Numbered from the stretch's first letter, positions 17,856-27,391 are shown. The stretch is 64,000 bases of DNA from Bryobacteraceae bacterium (GCA_019752335.1 JAIEMJ010000016.1:57665-121664); one strand, 5' to 3'. Numbers and translations: made by a program. Notes: a model not told the origin generated them from the letters alone.

Positions 17856-17863
17856 GTCACACA

Positions 17864-17890
17864 GTAGCACACTACCGGTAGATAAACTAC
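17864..17890. promoter_or_regulatory. Overlapping palindromes, candidate PadR operator
   Basis: Three symmetric elements are packed here: GTAGCACACTAC (17864-17875), CTACCGGTAG (17872-17881) and GTAGATAAACTAC (17878-17890). Each is bounded by GTAG/CTAC. The site lies between the divergent padR (minus) and NIF3-like (plus) genes, so a repressor bound here could control both. PadR sites are often written as ATGT-N8-ACAT, so this would be a variant; the link to this PadR is inferred from position. Confidence 0.55.
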
Positions 17891-17917
17891 TATGCTCGAC
17901 GCTGGTATGTTAAACGG

Positions 17918-18760
17918 ATGCTGATCCGCCTTCTGCTGCTCGCCGCCACCACCCTGTCCGCCCAACCCACCGCCCGCGAAGTGATCGACCGCATCAGGGC
18001 GCAAGTGGGCGTCCCTTGGACCGAGCCCACCGTCGACACCATCAAGGCCGGCGATCCGGAGACGCCCATCACCGGCATCGCCACGACGATGATGGCCACC
18101 CACGACGTGCTGCAGCGGGCCGCCGCCGCCGGGCTCAATCTGATCATCACGCACGAACCCACTTTCTACAGCCACCTGGAGGGCACCGATGTGCTGGCCA
18201 AGGAACAGGACCCCGTGTGGGCCGCCAAGGAGAAGTTCATCCGCGAGCACAAGCTCGTCGTGTGGCGCTTCCACGACTACTGGCACCGCCGCCGGCCGGA
18301 CGGCATTCTGCAAGGCATGGTGACGGCGCTCGGCTGGACGAAGTATCAGAACGCCGCCACGCCGGCGCTCTTCACGGTGCCCGAAACTTCGGTGGAAACG
18401 CTCGCCGGCCGCATCCGTCAGACCATGAAGATTCGCGTGCTGCGCGTGGTGGGCGGCCAGAATTTGAAGGTGACGAAACTAGCGTTGCTCCCCGGCGCGT
18501 CCGGCGCGGTGGCGCATCGGAGACTGCTGCAGCGCGACGATGTGGAGGCGCTGGTGATCGGCGAGGTCCCCGAATGGGAGACGATCGAGTACGTCCTGGA
18601 CGCATCGGCGCAAGGGAAGCGCAAGGCCCTGATCCTGATGGGCCACGTCCCTTCGGAGCAGGCCGGCATGGAGAATTGCGCGGCGTGGCTGAAGACCTTC
18701 CTCCAAGACGTAAAGGTGAGCTTCGTGCCCACGGCGGAGCCGTTTTGGATGCCGAAGTAA
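17918..18760 (+). CDS. NIF3-like dinuclear-metal protein with signal peptide
   Basis: The start has a signal-peptide-like 'LIRLLLLAATTLSAQPTA', then the NIF3/DUF34 core: 'ITGIATTMMATHDVLQRAAA', 'LNLIITHEPTFYSHLEG' with the HEP metal motif near residue 80, 'VVWRFHDYWH' near 110, and a C-terminal 'LVIGEVPEWETIEYVLDA' with Glu ligands near 210. Typical family members are cytoplasmic, have been tied to cofactor metabolism (folate-, tRNA- or GTP cyclohydrolase-related), and bind two metals. An exported version is unusual. The region before the gene shares the PadR palindromes. It may act as a periplasmic hydrolase, but no substrate is suggested by context. Confidence 0.8.
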   Translation: MLIRLLLLAATTLSAQPTAREVIDRIRAQVGVPWTEPTVDTIKAGDPETPITGIATTMMATHDVLQRAAAAGLNLIITHEPTFYSHLEGTDVLAKEQDPVWAAKEKFIREHKLVVWRFHDYWHRRRPDGILQGMVTALGWTKYQNAATPALFTVPETSVETLAGRIRQTMKIRVLRVVGGQNLKVTKLALLPGASGAVAHRRLLQRDDVEALVIGEVPEWETIEYVLDASAQGKRKALILMGHVPSEQAGMENCAAWLKTFLQDVKVSFVPTAEPFWMPK

Positions 18761-18761
18761 G

Positions 18762-19886
18762 TTACTCGCTCAAGCTCTTGATGAGCGCCTCGAGCGCGGT
18801 GCGATTGAGTGCGTCCGGCGCTTGCGGCAAAGCCTTGCGTGCATGCTCCAGTGCTTTCGCCTTATCGCCGTTGGCGGCGTATCCCCGCGCCAAGCCCACA
18901 TGCGTCGGCCAGGCTTCGCCGAAGCGCTTGGCGTTCAACTCGAAGACAGCTAAGGCGTCCGCGTTCTGCTGATTGTTCAGCAACTGGCGTCCGTATTGGT
19001 GAATCTCAAAGGTGGTGGTGCCGGGCAGTTCAATGGCGGTGCGCATAATCGCCTTGGCCTCATCGGTGCGCTGCAAGCGCCGCAATACTTGTGCCTTGGT
19101 ACTGAGCGTGGCGTAATTCTTTTGGCCCACAAAGGCCCCGGCTATCGCGTAATCCGCCCACTGGAGCGCTTCTTCGAGATTCGTGTTCGCTTGCACGCAG
19201 TACTGCGCGGCGTTAGTCCAAGCTAAATATTGAAAGCCCACGTCCGTGCGCAGTTCCTGCCGCAGGCGGGAGAGGTAGATTTCCGTGGCTCCCGTCACTT
19301 TGATGTTGAAGGAGACGGACAGGTCTTCCCACTGCAAGGAAGCCGTGGCGGAGTCGGGCTTGCGATCCAGGAATTCGTAAGTCAGATACTCGCGATACTC
19401 GTGCTTCTGGGGCTTTACCTTGACGCGCAAGGCATCTTCGGTGGCATCGTAGAAGAAGCTTCCCCAGGAGGTGGAGTTCTTCGAAAAGATCAGGGTCCAT
19501 TCGTTGGGGTCGACGATGGCATGAAAGCCATAGCGGCCGGCGGCGAGGGCCTGGCCCTCAATCTGCACGGGATGCGTGAAGGTGAACACCGTATTCTCGT
19601 TGGCGCCCGCGCGCCAGGGCGCTTGCTTGCTGGTGCCAAAGCCGGGGTCGGTCAAGCCATATGGAACCAGGGCGCCCCAGATCTTGCCGCGCCGGTCTAC
19701 CGGGGGTCCGCCGGGCACGCCCGGACCATGGACCGCGGGCGAAGAGTAGTCGATTGTGACTTTCGCCGGTCCGATCATCTGGCTAACGGAGGCCGCCTGA
19801 TTGTTACCGGAAGCAGGGAGCGACAAGCCAGCATACTGGGCCGCCGCGGGAAGTGCGCAGAGCGTGAGGCAGAGAAAACGAGACAT
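18762..19886 (-). CDS. DUF2911-domain exported protein with TPR-like C-terminus
   Basis: A short signal peptide ('FLCLTLCALPAAAQYAGL') precedes a DUF2911 domain (residues 30-190) with typical pieces 'KVTIDYSSPAVHGPG', 'GKIWGALVPYG', 'WRAGANENTVFTFTHPVQIEG', 'LAAGRYGFHAIVDPNEWTLIFSK' and 'WGSFFYD'. Residues 210-374 contain helical repeats ('NLEEALQWADYAIAG', 'YATLSTKAQVLRRLQRTDEAKAIM', 'GLARGYAANGDKAKALEHARKAL') that look like tetratricopeptides. DUF2911 proteins are common in Acidobacteria and Bacteroidetes; function is unknown. It ends convergently one base after the NIF3-like gene. Confidence 0.85.
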   Translation of the reverse strand: MSRFLCLTLCALPAAAQYAGLSLPASGNNQAASVSQMIGPAKVTIDYSSPAVHGPGVPGGPPVDRRGKIWGALVPYGLTDPGFGTSKQAPWRAGANENTVFTFTHPVQIEGQALAAGRYGFHAIVDPNEWTLIFSKNSTSWGSFFYDATEDALRVKVKPQKHEYREYLTYEFLDRKPDSATASLQWEDLSVSFNIKVTGATEIYLSRLRQELRTDVGFQYLAWTNAAQYCVQANTNLEEALQWADYAIAGAFVGQKNYATLSTKAQVLRRLQRTDEAKAIMRTAIELPGTTTFEIHQYGRQLLNNQQNADALAVFELNAKRFGEAWPTHVGLARGYAANGDKAKALEHARKALPQAPDALNRTALEALIKSLSE

Positions 19887-19974
19887 GGACCGTTAGACGG
19901 CCGGCGTGCGAATTTGGGTGCAACCGAGGGATCAGCCGGGCTCGCAACGGGGTGAACGGGCGTATCATTTGGGG

Positions 19975-21351
19975 ATGATCCGTCGTCTGCTCCTGCCTTG
20001 CCTGTTGCCGGCTCTCTTGGCCCAAAGCGTCTTCACTCCGGGTACGCAGCCCTTCATTCGCTACCAGGCGCCGGTAATCGCGTTGACGCATGTGCGCGTC
20101 ATCGACGGCACGGGAGCACCAGCGGTGGAAGACCAAACCGTCGTGATCCGCCAGGGCCGCATCGCCGCCATAGGTACCATGGCCGCTCCGGAGGGCGCCC
20201 TGGTGGTGGACCTGAAGGGGCACACCGTCATTCCCGGCCTGGTGGGGATGCATGAGCATCTCTTCTATCCTTCGCGACCGGGCGTGCCGCTCTATACGGA
20301 GCACGCGCTCAGCTTTCCGCGATTGTACTTGGCTTCCGGCGTAACCACCGCACGCACCGCGGGAACGCTGGAACCCGTGACGGACCTCAACACGAAGAAG
20401 CTGATTGACGCGGGACGCATGCCCGGGCCGAAGATGCTGATTACGGTGGGCTACCTCGAAGGACCGGGTAGCTTCGCCGTGCAGATGCCGGAATTGAAGA
20501 CTCCCGAAGACGCGCGGGCGTTTGTCGACTATTGGTCCAGCCAGGGTGCGCATTCCTTTAAAGCCTATATGAATATCTCCCGCGCGGCTCTGAAAGCCGC
20601 CATTGATGCGGCGCACGCGCGCGGAAAACAACTTACTGGACATTTATGCTCGGTCGGTTTTCGTGAAGCCGCCGCCATGGGCATCGATAATCTGGAGCAT
20701 GGCATTCTTACCGACGTGGAGCACTTACCCGCGAAACAGCCGGACCTTTGCTTGCCCGGTGGCGGACAGATTGCCGAAGGCGAAACCCAACGCGCGATTA
20801 TCGCCGACTTAGTGGCGCGGAAAGTCGCGATCACCTCGACCTTAGCCGTATTCGAAGTCGCGCCGCCCTTGCAGCAGCGCTTCCTGGACGTCCTGGCGCC
20901 CCACGCCGCCTTGAATTACCTGGCCGCGCGCGATCGCATTTCGCCGGAGGGCCTGCGCAATGCTGCGCTGCGCGTCGAGAAGGAGCAAGCCTTCGAGCGG
21001 GCCTTCGTCGCGGCAGGCGGTTTGCTGGTTGCGGGCTGCGACCCCACCGGCAATGGCTCCGCCATGGCCGGCTTCGGGGATCAACGCAATATCGTCTTGC
21101 TGGTGGCGGCGGGGTTCACACCGCTGGAAGCGATCCGGATTGCGACTTTGAATGGCGCCAAGCTCCTGAAGCTGGACGCCGAAATCGGTTCGCTAGCAGT
21201 GGGCAAAGCCGCCGATATCGCGGTGATCGAAGGCGACCCGTCGCGCCGGATCGCGGATATCGAGAACGTGCGGTTCGTCTTTAAGGACGGCATAGGTTAC
21301 GATTCGGCGAAGTTACTCGAGTCAGTAAAAGGGCGAGTGGGGATTCATTAG
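19975..21351 (+). CDS. Exported amidohydrolase-family enzyme
   Basis: I use the ATG at 19975 ('MIRRLLLPCLLPALLAQS'), which gives a clean signal peptide; the frame is open to 19906. The mature protein has the amidohydrolase pattern: 'ALTHVRVIDGTGAPAVEDQTVV' beta sandwich, 'VIPGLVGMHEHLFY' with the H-x-H metal pair replaced by 'HEH' near residue 90, 'KQLTGHLCSVGFREAAAMGID' and 'DNLEHGI' with later histidines, and 'GKAADIAVIEGDPSRRIADI' at the end. It is closest in style to imidazolonepropionase-like or prolidase-like hydrolases (periplasmic). The substrate is unknown. Confidence 0.87.
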   Translation: MIRRLLLPCLLPALLAQSVFTPGTQPFIRYQAPVIALTHVRVIDGTGAPAVEDQTVVIRQGRIAAIGTMAAPEGALVVDLKGHTVIPGLVGMHEHLFYPSRPGVPLYTEHALSFPRLYLASGVTTARTAGTLEPVTDLNTKKLIDAGRMPGPKMLITVGYLEGPGSFAVQMPELKTPEDARAFVDYWSSQGAHSFKAYMNISRAALKAAIDAAHARGKQLTGHLCSVGFREAAAMGIDNLEHGILTDVEHLPAKQPDLCLPGGGQIAEGETQRAIIADLVARKVAITSTLAVFEVAPPLQQRFLDVLAPHAALNYLAARDRISPEGLRNAALRVEKEQAFERAFVAAGGLLVAGCDPTGNGSAMAGFGDQRNIVLLVAAGFTPLEAIRIATLNGAKLLKLDAEIGSLAVGKAADIAVIEGDPSRRIADIENVRFVFKDGIGYDSAKLLESVKGRVGIH

Positions 21352-21387
21352 CTGGCACTTCGCCGCCATGACGGTGTCTACTTTGGC

Positions 21388-21576
21388 ATGCAGACAACAA
21401 TTTCTTTGTGGTTACTCCAAGAAGGCGCGTCGATTAGTTTTGAGAGAATCCGCGAGCCCATCCGTGGAGTGGAGATCGCGGTGATTCTGGCCTTTATCAT
21501 TGGCGTGGGTATCGGCGTATTCTTCTTACTTCGCCGGCGCGGAGAGGAACCGCCAAAGATGCGTTTGCACGACTAA
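21388..21576 (+). CDS. Small single-pass membrane protein, tentative
   Basis: This 62-residue frame starts 'MQTTISLWLLQEG' and has one clear membrane span, 'IAVILAFIIGVGIGVFFLL', followed by 'RRRGEE', so the C-terminus should be cytoplasmic. It begins 36 bases after the amidohydrolase stop. There is no strong ribosome-binding site, and its last 50 bases lie antisense to the methyltransferase relic. It could be a real small membrane protein or a chance frame. Confidence 0.35.
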   Translation: MQTTISLWLLQEGASISFERIREPIRGVEIAVILAFIIGVGIGVFFLLRRRGEEPPKMRLHD

Positions 21577-21984
21577 CGAATCGCCACGAGTAAGCGCGGG
21601 GGAGATTGCGGAACGTCCGTAAGTTCGCTGGCGCCGAAGCCCCGCGGCGTCGAGCATTTCCTGGTATTCGCTCAGCGTGAAGGCATCGCCACTCGGCGTG
21701 TTAGCCAGCATCATCAGGGAGAAAGAACCCGGATCCGGGGGCGAGATCCGGTCTTCGTTCGGAATCATTTCGAGCACGTCCATGCGGACGCCGGGGCGCA
21801 GGGCGGCGTGGAAGCGGCGCATGAGGGCGATGTTACCTTCGATTCGAGAAATGGTGGAAGAGGTTAGTTACTAAAACGGTATCGTAGCCGGTGCCGAGGT
21901 CGGCGGTGCAAGCACTGCCGGGGAGTGAGGTAATCTTTAGCCCTGCAGCGCGGGCGTGTTCCTGAGTTACTTCGATCTCACTCT
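21526..21984 (-). pseudogene. SAM-dependent methyltransferase remnant, frameshifted and N-truncated
   Basis: Two frames on the minus strand join into the C-terminal half of an O-methyltransferase-like protein. The first reads 'EVTQEHARAAGLKITSLPGS', 'DLGTGYDTVLVTNLFHHFS'; the second continues 'EGNIALMRRFHAALRPGVRM', 'DVLEMIPNEDRISPPDPGSF', 'GDAFTLSEYQEMLDAAGL'. Removing one A near 21841-21846 joins them. The DNA upstream of 21984 does not supply the missing N-terminal 150 or more residues, and a stop interrupts the frame there. I regard this as a true decayed gene. Confidence 0.75.
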
Positions 21985-22298
21985 AGAGGCGATTATCGCC
22001 AGTTTAGTTGCCCCACCCACCCCGCCGGTCGAGCGCCAGGCGCCGCCTCGGGTACGGTAGGGTCGGCGTCTGGTGGATTGTCGTCGTCCTTCGGCAGGGC
22101 GGCCTCCACGGCATCCGCGGCCTCGGCCACTAGCGGAGGCTTCTCGGGCTGGACTCGACTTCGCCCGGACCCCTTCCACCCCCACAAAACAGGCCGCCAA
22201 AGCCATCCCGCGGCACGAATCGACGGTCCGTGCGTGGCAGCCATCGGAGAAGCCCTCACGAGTTCCCCGGATTGCGACGAAAGCAGTCAGGTGAAAGA
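21985..22298. other. Non-coding stretch with no recognizable feature
   Basis: Between the methyltransferase remnant and deoB I see only short high-G+C frames without family motifs or ribosome-binding sites. Nothing can be supported here. Confidence 0.5.
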
Positions 22299-23459
22299 CT
22301 ACAACTCCCCCAGAAAGCTGACCCCGGCTGACAGGTGCGCACCGAAGTTCTCGGCGACCGTTTGCCCGATGTCCGACAGGCTAGTGCGCGTCCCTAGGTT
22401 TACGCCCGAACGGCCGCCGTACGCCAACAGGGGCGTGTATTCGCGGGAATGGTCAGTCGAGGCGGTGGTGGGGTCGCAGCCGTGATCGGCGGTGAGGATC
22501 AGCAGGTCGCTGGGGGTGAGGGCGCTGAGTAGGGAGGGCAGCCAACGGTCGGCTTCTTCCAGCGCGCGGGCGTAGCCTTCCACGTCGTTGCGATGGCCGT
22601 AGAGCGAATCGAAGTCGACGAGGTTGACGAAGATCAGGCCCGCGGGAGTCGTGTTCAGCGCGGCGAGCGTCTTGGCCATGCCGTCGGCGTTGCTCTTGGT
22701 CTTGTCGCTGACGCCGATGCCGCGGCCGAGGAAGATGTCGGAGATCTTGCCGACGCTGTGGACGGCGACGCCGCGGGCGGCCAACTGGTCGAGGAGCATG
22801 CCGGCCGGAGGCGGCACGGCGTAGTCATGCCGGTTGGCGGTACGGGTGAAGGCGCCGGGCTGGCCGAGAAACGGCCGGGCGATGACGCGGCCCACTTCGT
22901 GCTCGCCGCTCAGCAGGCCGCGCGCGATCTCGCAGTAGCGGTAGAGCTCGGCCAGCGGAATCACCTCTTCGTGTGCCGCGATCTGGAAGACGCTATCGGC
23001 CGAGGTGTAGACGATGGGGCGTCCGGTGCGCACGTGCTCTTCGCCCAACTCGGTGAGAATCTCCGTGCCAGACGCCGCTTTATTGCCCAGCGTGCCGCGA
23101 CCGATCGCCGCTTCGAAGGCCTGCATCAGGCTGGCCGGGAAGCCGTGCGGATAGAGCGGAAAGGGCTTCGGCAGATGGATGCCCACCATCTCCCAATGGC
23201 CGGTGGTGGTGTCCTTGCCCGGCGAGGCGAGGGCGCACTTGCCGTAAGCGCCTTGCGGCGCGGGGTCCGGCGGCAGACCCACGAAGGGGCGGATGTTGCC
23301 CAGGCCCAAACGGCACAGATTCGGCAACGCGAGCGGACGTTGCCGGGCGATGTTGCCTAACGTGTCGCTATCGAGCGGCCCGTCATAGCTCTCGGCGTCC
23401 GGCATCTTGCCGATGCCGACGCTGTCGAGCACGATCCAGATGATGCGGCGGAAGCTCAT
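22299..23459 (-). CDS. deoB: Phosphopentomutase
   Basis: This 386-residue enzyme interconverts ribose or deoxyribose 1-phosphate and 5-phosphate in nucleoside salvage. It has the alkaline-phosphatase-superfamily metal motifs '[18 protein letters not shown]' at the start, '[12 protein letters not shown]' with the phospho-acceptor Thr near residue 85, '[15 protein letters not shown]' near 150, '[20 protein letters not shown]' near 280, and '[10 protein letters not shown]' near 325. Full length. Its start overlaps the end of the TlpA-like gene by four bases (ATGA), making it the last gene of the yebC-ruvC operon. Confidence 0.95.
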   Translation of the reverse strand: MSFRRIIWIVLDSVGIGKMPDAESYDGPLDSDTLGNIARQRPLALPNLCRLGLGNIRPFVGLPPDPAPQGAYGKCALASPGKDTTTGHWEMVGIHLPKPFPLYPHGFPASLMQAFEAAIGRGTLGNKAASGTEILTELGEEHVRTGRPIVYTSADSVFQIAAHEEVIPLAELYRYCEIARGLLSGEHEVGRVIARPFLGQPGAFTRTANRHDYAVPPPAGMLLDQLAARGVAVHSVGKISDIFLGRGIGVSDKTKSNADGMAKTLAALNTTPAGLIFVNLVDFDSLYGHRNDVEGYARALEEADRWLPSLLSALTPSDLLILTADHGCDPTTASTDHSREYTPLLAYGGRSGVNLGTRTSLSDIGQTVAENFGAHLSAGVSFLGEL

Positions 23460-24697
23460 TCCACCAGCGCCTGCTCAATGCGCTCGGCCAGCATGTCGAC
23501 GAAGCGGTCCGCGATGAAGCCATTCATGCGGCTGACCAGTTCGCCACGGGTATTGAAGATCATGGTGGTGGGAATCGAATTCACCTTGAGCAGGTTGCTG
23601 AGACCATCGTCGAACCAGACCGTCTTGGCCCACTTGTTGGCTTCGAGGAACGGCTTCACACCGGCGCGTTCTTCGTCCGTATTCAGGTTCAGAAACACGA
23701 CCTTGGCGTTCTGCTTATAGCGCTCCTTCACTTGCTCATAGAGCGGCTGCTGCGCGCGGCAGGGTCCGCACCAGGTGGCCCAGAAGTCCAGGACGACGAC
23801 CTTGCCCTTGAGGCTCTTCAGATGCAGCTTCTCATTGGTGAGGCCGGAGAGCGTGAAGTCGAGCGGATCCTCGACGCCGTAGTTGGGGTCCACTTGACGG
23901 AGGGCGGTGCGGCGCACGTCGCCGGCCTTGCTGGCGCGGTCGAAGCCCTTCAGCACTTCGTCGCCCAAGCCGGTGCTGGAGCCTTTCCACTTCTGATAGA
24001 CCTCGCCCATCTCCTGGCGGATCTTGTCGCGATCCTCGCTATCGAGCGCGAAGGCGTCGGCGAAGCGCGCGACGGCGTCGGCCGGGCGATTCAGCTTGGC
24101 GTAGCCACGGCCCAGGAAGCGCGCGGTTTCGACGTCGGGGTCGAGGCGAAAGCTGGCCTCGGCCTTCTCGATCGCCGCGGCGCTTTGTCCTTGCAGATCG
24201 AGCGCGCGGGCCCAAACCAGATCGGCCTTGGCGAGGCTCTCATTCAAGTCAGCGAGCAGTTTGGCCTGCTCGCGCGCGGAACCTTGCTTCTCTTTGGCGG
24301 CGATCTTGAGGTTGTCCACGAGTTGCTCGGCATAGACGGCCGCGCGCTGGGCGGACGGCTTGTCGCCTTGTTCGACAAGCGCCTCGGCGACGGCGAGCAT
24401 GATGGGGGCGTCCGAACGGTCCTTCTTGAGGAGCCGCTCGCCGTAGTCGATGATCCGTTTGCGGTCCGCCGCCTGGATAGAGCTCTTGAGGATGGCGCGC
24501 TCAATCTCATCGCGGCGGGTGGACTTGGGGAATTTCTTCAAGTGGCCTTCGAGCGCGCGCAGGAACTCCACCGGCGAATTGCCGGCTTCGCCAAGCGCCT
24601 GGCGAAGGACCTGCTGCTCGTCCTCAACCGGTGGCTGGGCGGCCGGGGGCTGGGCCCAGGCGAGCGATAGGGCCCATAGCGTTAAAACGAATCTCAC
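23456..24697 (-). CDS. Exported TlpA/thioredoxin-like protein with TPR-like N-terminus
   Basis: A signal peptide ('[18 protein letters not shown]') is followed by about 230 residues of helical, TPR-like repeats ('[20 protein letters not shown]', '[20 protein letters not shown]'), then a redoxin domain starting near residue 270 ('[19 protein letters not shown]', '[16 protein letters not shown]'). The CGPC active site and the cis-proline in '[11 protein letters not shown]' are intact. It should act outside the cytoplasm as a thiol-disulfide reductase, perhaps for cytochrome c maturation or oxidative repair. It overlaps both neighbours by four bases. Confidence 0.9.
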   Translation of the reverse strand: MRFVLTLWALSLAWAQPPAAQPPVEDEQQVLRQALGEAGNSPVEFLRALEGHLKKFPKSTRRDEIERAILKSSIQAADRKRIIDYGERLLKKDRSDAPIMLAVAEALVEQGDKPSAQRAAVYAEQLVDNLKIAAKEKQGSAREQAKLLADLNESLAKADLVWARALDLQGQSAAAIEKAEASFRLDPDVETARFLGRGYAKLNRPADAVARFADAFALDSEDRDKIRQEMGEVYQKWKGSSTGLGDEVLKGFDRASKAGDVRRTALRQVDPNYGVEDPLDFTLSGLTNEKLHLKSLKGKVVVLDFWATWCGPCRAQQPLYEQVKERYKQNAKVVFLNLNTDEERAGVKPFLEANKWAKTVWFDDGLSNLLKVNSIPTTMIFNTRGELVSRMNGFIADRFVDMLAERIEQALVE

Positions 24698-25347
24698 GGC
24701 TTCCCTTTCGTGGGCGGGTCAGCGGGCGGGGGCGGAGGCGGCGGATTGCGAAACACCTCCGCCAAGCTCGCCGCGCGCTCGCGCGCCACATTCATATAGC
24801 TGGAATTTTTCGCCACGCGATCGAGCAGTGGCAGATACTGCGGCCAGGCGACCAGTCGCTTGCGGTCATAGGCGGCTTCCAGTTGCAACAAGGCCTTATA
24901 GACGCCGAGCTTGTCGTATTTGACGGTGCGTTCCAGCGTAAAGAAGAGCATCTCGCTTTCGGTGATGCGCTCGAACCAATCCTGCAGCTTGATCGCGTCC
25001 GGGTCCTGCGAGTAGTTGAACTTCTGCTCGGTGACCGGCGCGCCCGCGCCGGGTTCCCAGCGGAAAGTCTTTTCGCCCATGAAGGCCACTTTCAGGCCGC
25101 TTTCGAGGGTCCGCTTGAAGTGCTCCAGCTTTTCGGCCAGGGCAAAGATCTCGGCGGCTTCGTTGGGTTCAATCTTCAGCTTCACCGGTTGCTCGTCGTC
25201 GACCGCTTCTTTGTAGACGATTTCGCCGGTGGGCGAGAGTTGGATGGAGACGTAGGCGGGCACCGAGTTCGGGAAGCTCTTCGAATAGAAGAGCTGGCCC
25301 GCGGTGGCCAAGTTGGAGAGGAGCAACAGACTGAAGAAGTGCTTCAT
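24694..25347 (-). CDS. Exported hypothetical protein
   Basis: This 217-residue protein starts with a signal peptide ('[19 protein letters not shown]'). The middle is a compact alpha/beta region with '[20 protein letters not shown]' and '[15 protein letters not shown]', and the end carries a run of seven prolines ('[12 protein letters not shown]'). I do not recognize the family. It overlaps ruvC and the TlpA-like gene by four bases each, so it is locked into this operon and may work with the redoxin in the periplasm. Similar small proteins between ruvC and redoxin genes may exist in relatives. Confidence 0.7.
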   Translation of the reverse strand: MKHFFSLLLLSNLATAGQLFYSKSFPNSVPAYVSIQLSPTGEIVYKEAVDDEQPVKLKIEPNEAAEIFALAEKLEHFKRTLESGLKVAFMGEKTFRWEPGAGAPVTEQKFNYSQDPDAIKLQDWFERITESEMLFFTLERTVKYDKLGVYKALLQLEAAYDRKRLVAWPQYLPLLDRVAKNSSYMNVARERAASLAEVFRNPPPPPPPADPPTKGKP

Positions 25348-25856
25348 GACGCCACGCCCATTTTGCGCTGGCTAGTGAGATGGTTAGCGTGGCAGATGGC
25401 AACGGCCATGGCGTCGGCGGCGTCTTCCTTGGCCACCACGGCCAACTCTTCCGGCGTCCGCAACTCAAGCAAGCTTCGCACCATCAACTGCACTTGGCTT
25501 TTCTCCGCGCGGCCATAACCTACGACGCTCATCTTCACTTCAAGCGGCGAATACTCGCCCAGGCTCAGCCCGGCTTCGGTCACCGCCAACATCGCGACGC
25601 CGCGCACGTGGGCCAATTTCAGGGTACTCTTCACGTTCACCGCGTGGAAGACCTCTTCGATCGCTGCCTCGCCGGGCGCATGCAACCGCATCACGTCGCG
25701 CAGGCCTTGTGCGATGGAGCACAGGCGGCTGGCCAAGGGCAGCTTCGGGCTGGTGACAATCACGCCGGCGGCGACCAGCCGGTGGCCGCGCAACTGGGAG
25801 TCCACCACCGCGAAGCCGGTGCGCTCGGTGCCGCAATCGATGCCGAGCACACGCAT
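25344..25856 (-). CDS. ruvC: Crossover junction endodeoxyribonuclease RuvC
   Basis: This 170-residue RNase H-fold nuclease cuts Holliday junctions produced during recombination. Visible catalytic residues are Asp7 in '[15 protein letters not shown]', Glu near 68 in '[13 protein letters not shown]', and the Asp pair with His in '[16 protein letters not shown]' near 145. The conserved '[12 protein letters not shown]' is present. ruvA and ruvB are not in the window. It lies seven bases after yebC, a conserved pairing, and overlaps the downstream gene by four bases. Confidence 0.95.
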   Translation of the reverse strand: MRVLGIDCGTERTGFAVVDSQLRGHRLVAAGVIVTSPKLPLASRLCSIAQGLRDVMRLHAPGEAAIEEVFHAVNVKSTLKLAHVRGVAMLAVTEAGLSLGEYSPLEVKMSVVGYGRAEKSQVQLMVRSLLELRTPEELAVVAKEDAADAMAVAICHANHLTSQRKMGVAS

Positions 25857-25863
25857 CGCCGGG

Positions 25864-26598
25864 TTACTCCAGGTCCTGCTCGTCGATGTCGAAGTTGGCG
25901 AAGAGGTTTTGGACGTCGTCGTTGTCGTCGAGCGCGTCGTAGAGGCGCAGCATGGCCCGCGCCTGCACGCCTTCCACCTTGATCAGGTTATCTGGCACGT
26001 AGGCGATTTCGGCCGAGAGCGTGGGGATCTTGGCCTTCTGCACGGCTTCGAGCACGGCGTCGTGCGCGGCGGGCTCGGAGAGCACCATCCAGCTTTCGCC
26101 GTCGTCGCGGAGATCTTCGCCACCGGCTTCGAGCACCAGGTCCATCAGTTGGTCCTCGGTGGCATGGGTCTTCTCGATGGCGATGGTGCTGCGGCGCTTA
26201 AACATCCAGGCCACGCTGCCGGGTTCACCGAGATTGCCGCCGTTCTTCGAGAAGATGCTGCGCACGTCGCTGACGGTGCGGTTGCGATTGTCGGTGGCCG
26301 CGGCGACCAGTACGGCGACGCCGCCGGGTCCGTAGCCCTCATACATCACTTCTTCAATGGTGGCGCCTTCGAGTTCACCGGTGCCGCGCTTGATGGCGCG
26401 ATTGATGTTGTCGGCGGGCATCGAAAGGCTCTTGGCGGCCGTAATGGCCGTGCGCAAGCGCGCATTCGCCGCCGGATCGCCGCCATTGCGCGCCGCGATC
26501 ACGATTTCCTTGATGAGCCGGGTAAAGATCTTGCCGCGCTTCGAATCAAGCGCCGCCTTTTTGTGCTTAATGGTATGCCACTTGGAATGGCCAGACAT
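25864..26598 (-). CDS. yebC: YebC/PmpR-family regulatory protein
   Basis: I start at the ATG at 26598 ('[14 protein letters not shown]'), the universal YebC N-terminus; the frame is open further to 26778 without support. The protein is 244 residues with '[18 protein letters not shown]', '[16 protein letters not shown]', '[13 protein letters not shown]', '[18 protein letters not shown]' and an acidic C-terminus. Members bind DNA or act on translating ribosomes at proline-rich stretches. It is the first gene of the yebC-ruvC-hypothetical-TlpA-deoB operon. Confidence 0.95.
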   Translation of the reverse strand: MSGHSKWHTIKHKKAALDSKRGKIFTRLIKEIVIAARNGGDPAANARLRTAITAAKSLSMPADNINRAIKRGTGELEGATIEEVMYEGYGPGGVAVLVAAATDNRNRTVSDVRSIFSKNGGNLGEPGSVAWMFKRRSTIAIEKTHATEDQLMDLVLEAGGEDLRDDGESWMVLSEPAAHDAVLEAVQKAKIPTLSAEIAYVPDNLIKVEGVQARAMLRLYDALDDNDDVQNLFANFDIDEQDLE

Positions 26599-26677
26599 GT
26601 TGGGACTTATTTCCTTGCGCGGCCGGTTATTCCGGCCTAAATCTGAGAATAGCAAAGAGGCGGCGCTTTGGGCACAC

Positions 26678-27103
26678 TCACAAGTCCCATGGATTGAGAA
26701 CGGGGACTCCCGCGCGGTCGAAGTGAATCTGGTCGCGGGTGACGACGGTGAGTCCATGATGTGCCGCAGTCGCGGCAATGAGAAGATCCGGTTGGCAAAA
26801 CGTATGCCCGGTCTTTCGACCGGCTTCCAACAGAACGCGCCACTTGAGAAGGATGTCTTCCGTCACGGGCAGGGTTCGGAGAGGATCGAACATGGGGCGT
26901 ACCTTGAACATGAGCCAATCTTGCAGTGCGGCGCGCCGTTGTGCATCAGGACTAAGTTCGATGCCGAACCGAATCTCAGCCAGACTGACAGCGCTGACGT
27001 AGAGATCGAAGAGCGGAGTGGACGAGACAAACTCCACAACTCTCCCCTCCGCTTTGGGCTTGCGCAACTCAGAAATGACGTTGGTGTCGAGCAACCAGGC
27101 CAT
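26678..27103 (-). CDS. vapC: VapC-type PIN-domain toxin
   Basis: This 141-residue PIN-domain ribonuclease has the acidic residues in place: Asp near 6 in 'LLDTNVISELRKPK', Glu near 43 in 'VSLAEIRFGI', Asp near 103 in 'FCQPDLLIAATAAHHGL', and Asp near 121 in 'TVVTRDQIHF'. VapC toxins cleave tRNA or rRNA to halt translation. The start codon overlaps the upstream antitoxin stop (TAATG). The toxin reads intact, but the antitoxin gene is frame-broken as given, which is not expected to be tolerated unless the break is an artefact. Confidence 0.9.
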   Translation of the reverse strand: MAWLLDTNVISELRKPKAEGRVVEFVSSTPLFDLYVSAVSLAEIRFGIELSPDAQRRAALQDWLMFKVRPMFDPLRTLPVTEDILLKWRVLLEAGRKTGHTFCQPDLLIAATAAHHGLTVVTRDQIHFDRAGVPVLNPWDL

Positions 27104-27332
27104 TACAAGGTGACGTCCCGCGTCAGCGGCGAAGGCACTCGGGGAGGCTCAAGGTCAACTTCGGGATAGGGGCAGGCGTGGATCGCGGCGACCAGTTCAG
27201 CTCCGGTTCTTACATCGGATGGAGTTGAACCCAACGCCGCCCGATGAGGTCTTCGGGGCTTTTGAAAGAACCCGTCTGCATCCGCAGGCGGATAAGCGCC
27301 TCAACGTCCGGGCTGTTGATTTCGATGGTCAT
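27103..27332 (-). pseudogene. vapB: VapB-type antitoxin gene interrupted by a one-base frameshift
   Basis: The ATG at 27332 opens 'MTIEINSPDVEALIRLRMQT', then 'GSFKSPEDLIG', before losing frame. The other frame continues 'ALGSTPSDVRTGAELVAA', 'IHACPYPEVDLEPPRVPS', ending in 'TRDVTL' with a TAA that overlaps the vapC start. Adding one G to the GGG complementary to 27240-27242 gives a seamless 76-residue protein. The length (230 bases) is one short of a multiple of three. The N-terminus resembles antitoxins partnered with PIN toxins. It is either a broken antitoxin or a homopolymer miscount. Confidence 0.7.
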
Positions 27333-27391
27333 GACGCGTTTTTAGGCCTTAATCTGAGAATAGCAGAGGTCCTCCGGCGATCAGTTCTACT

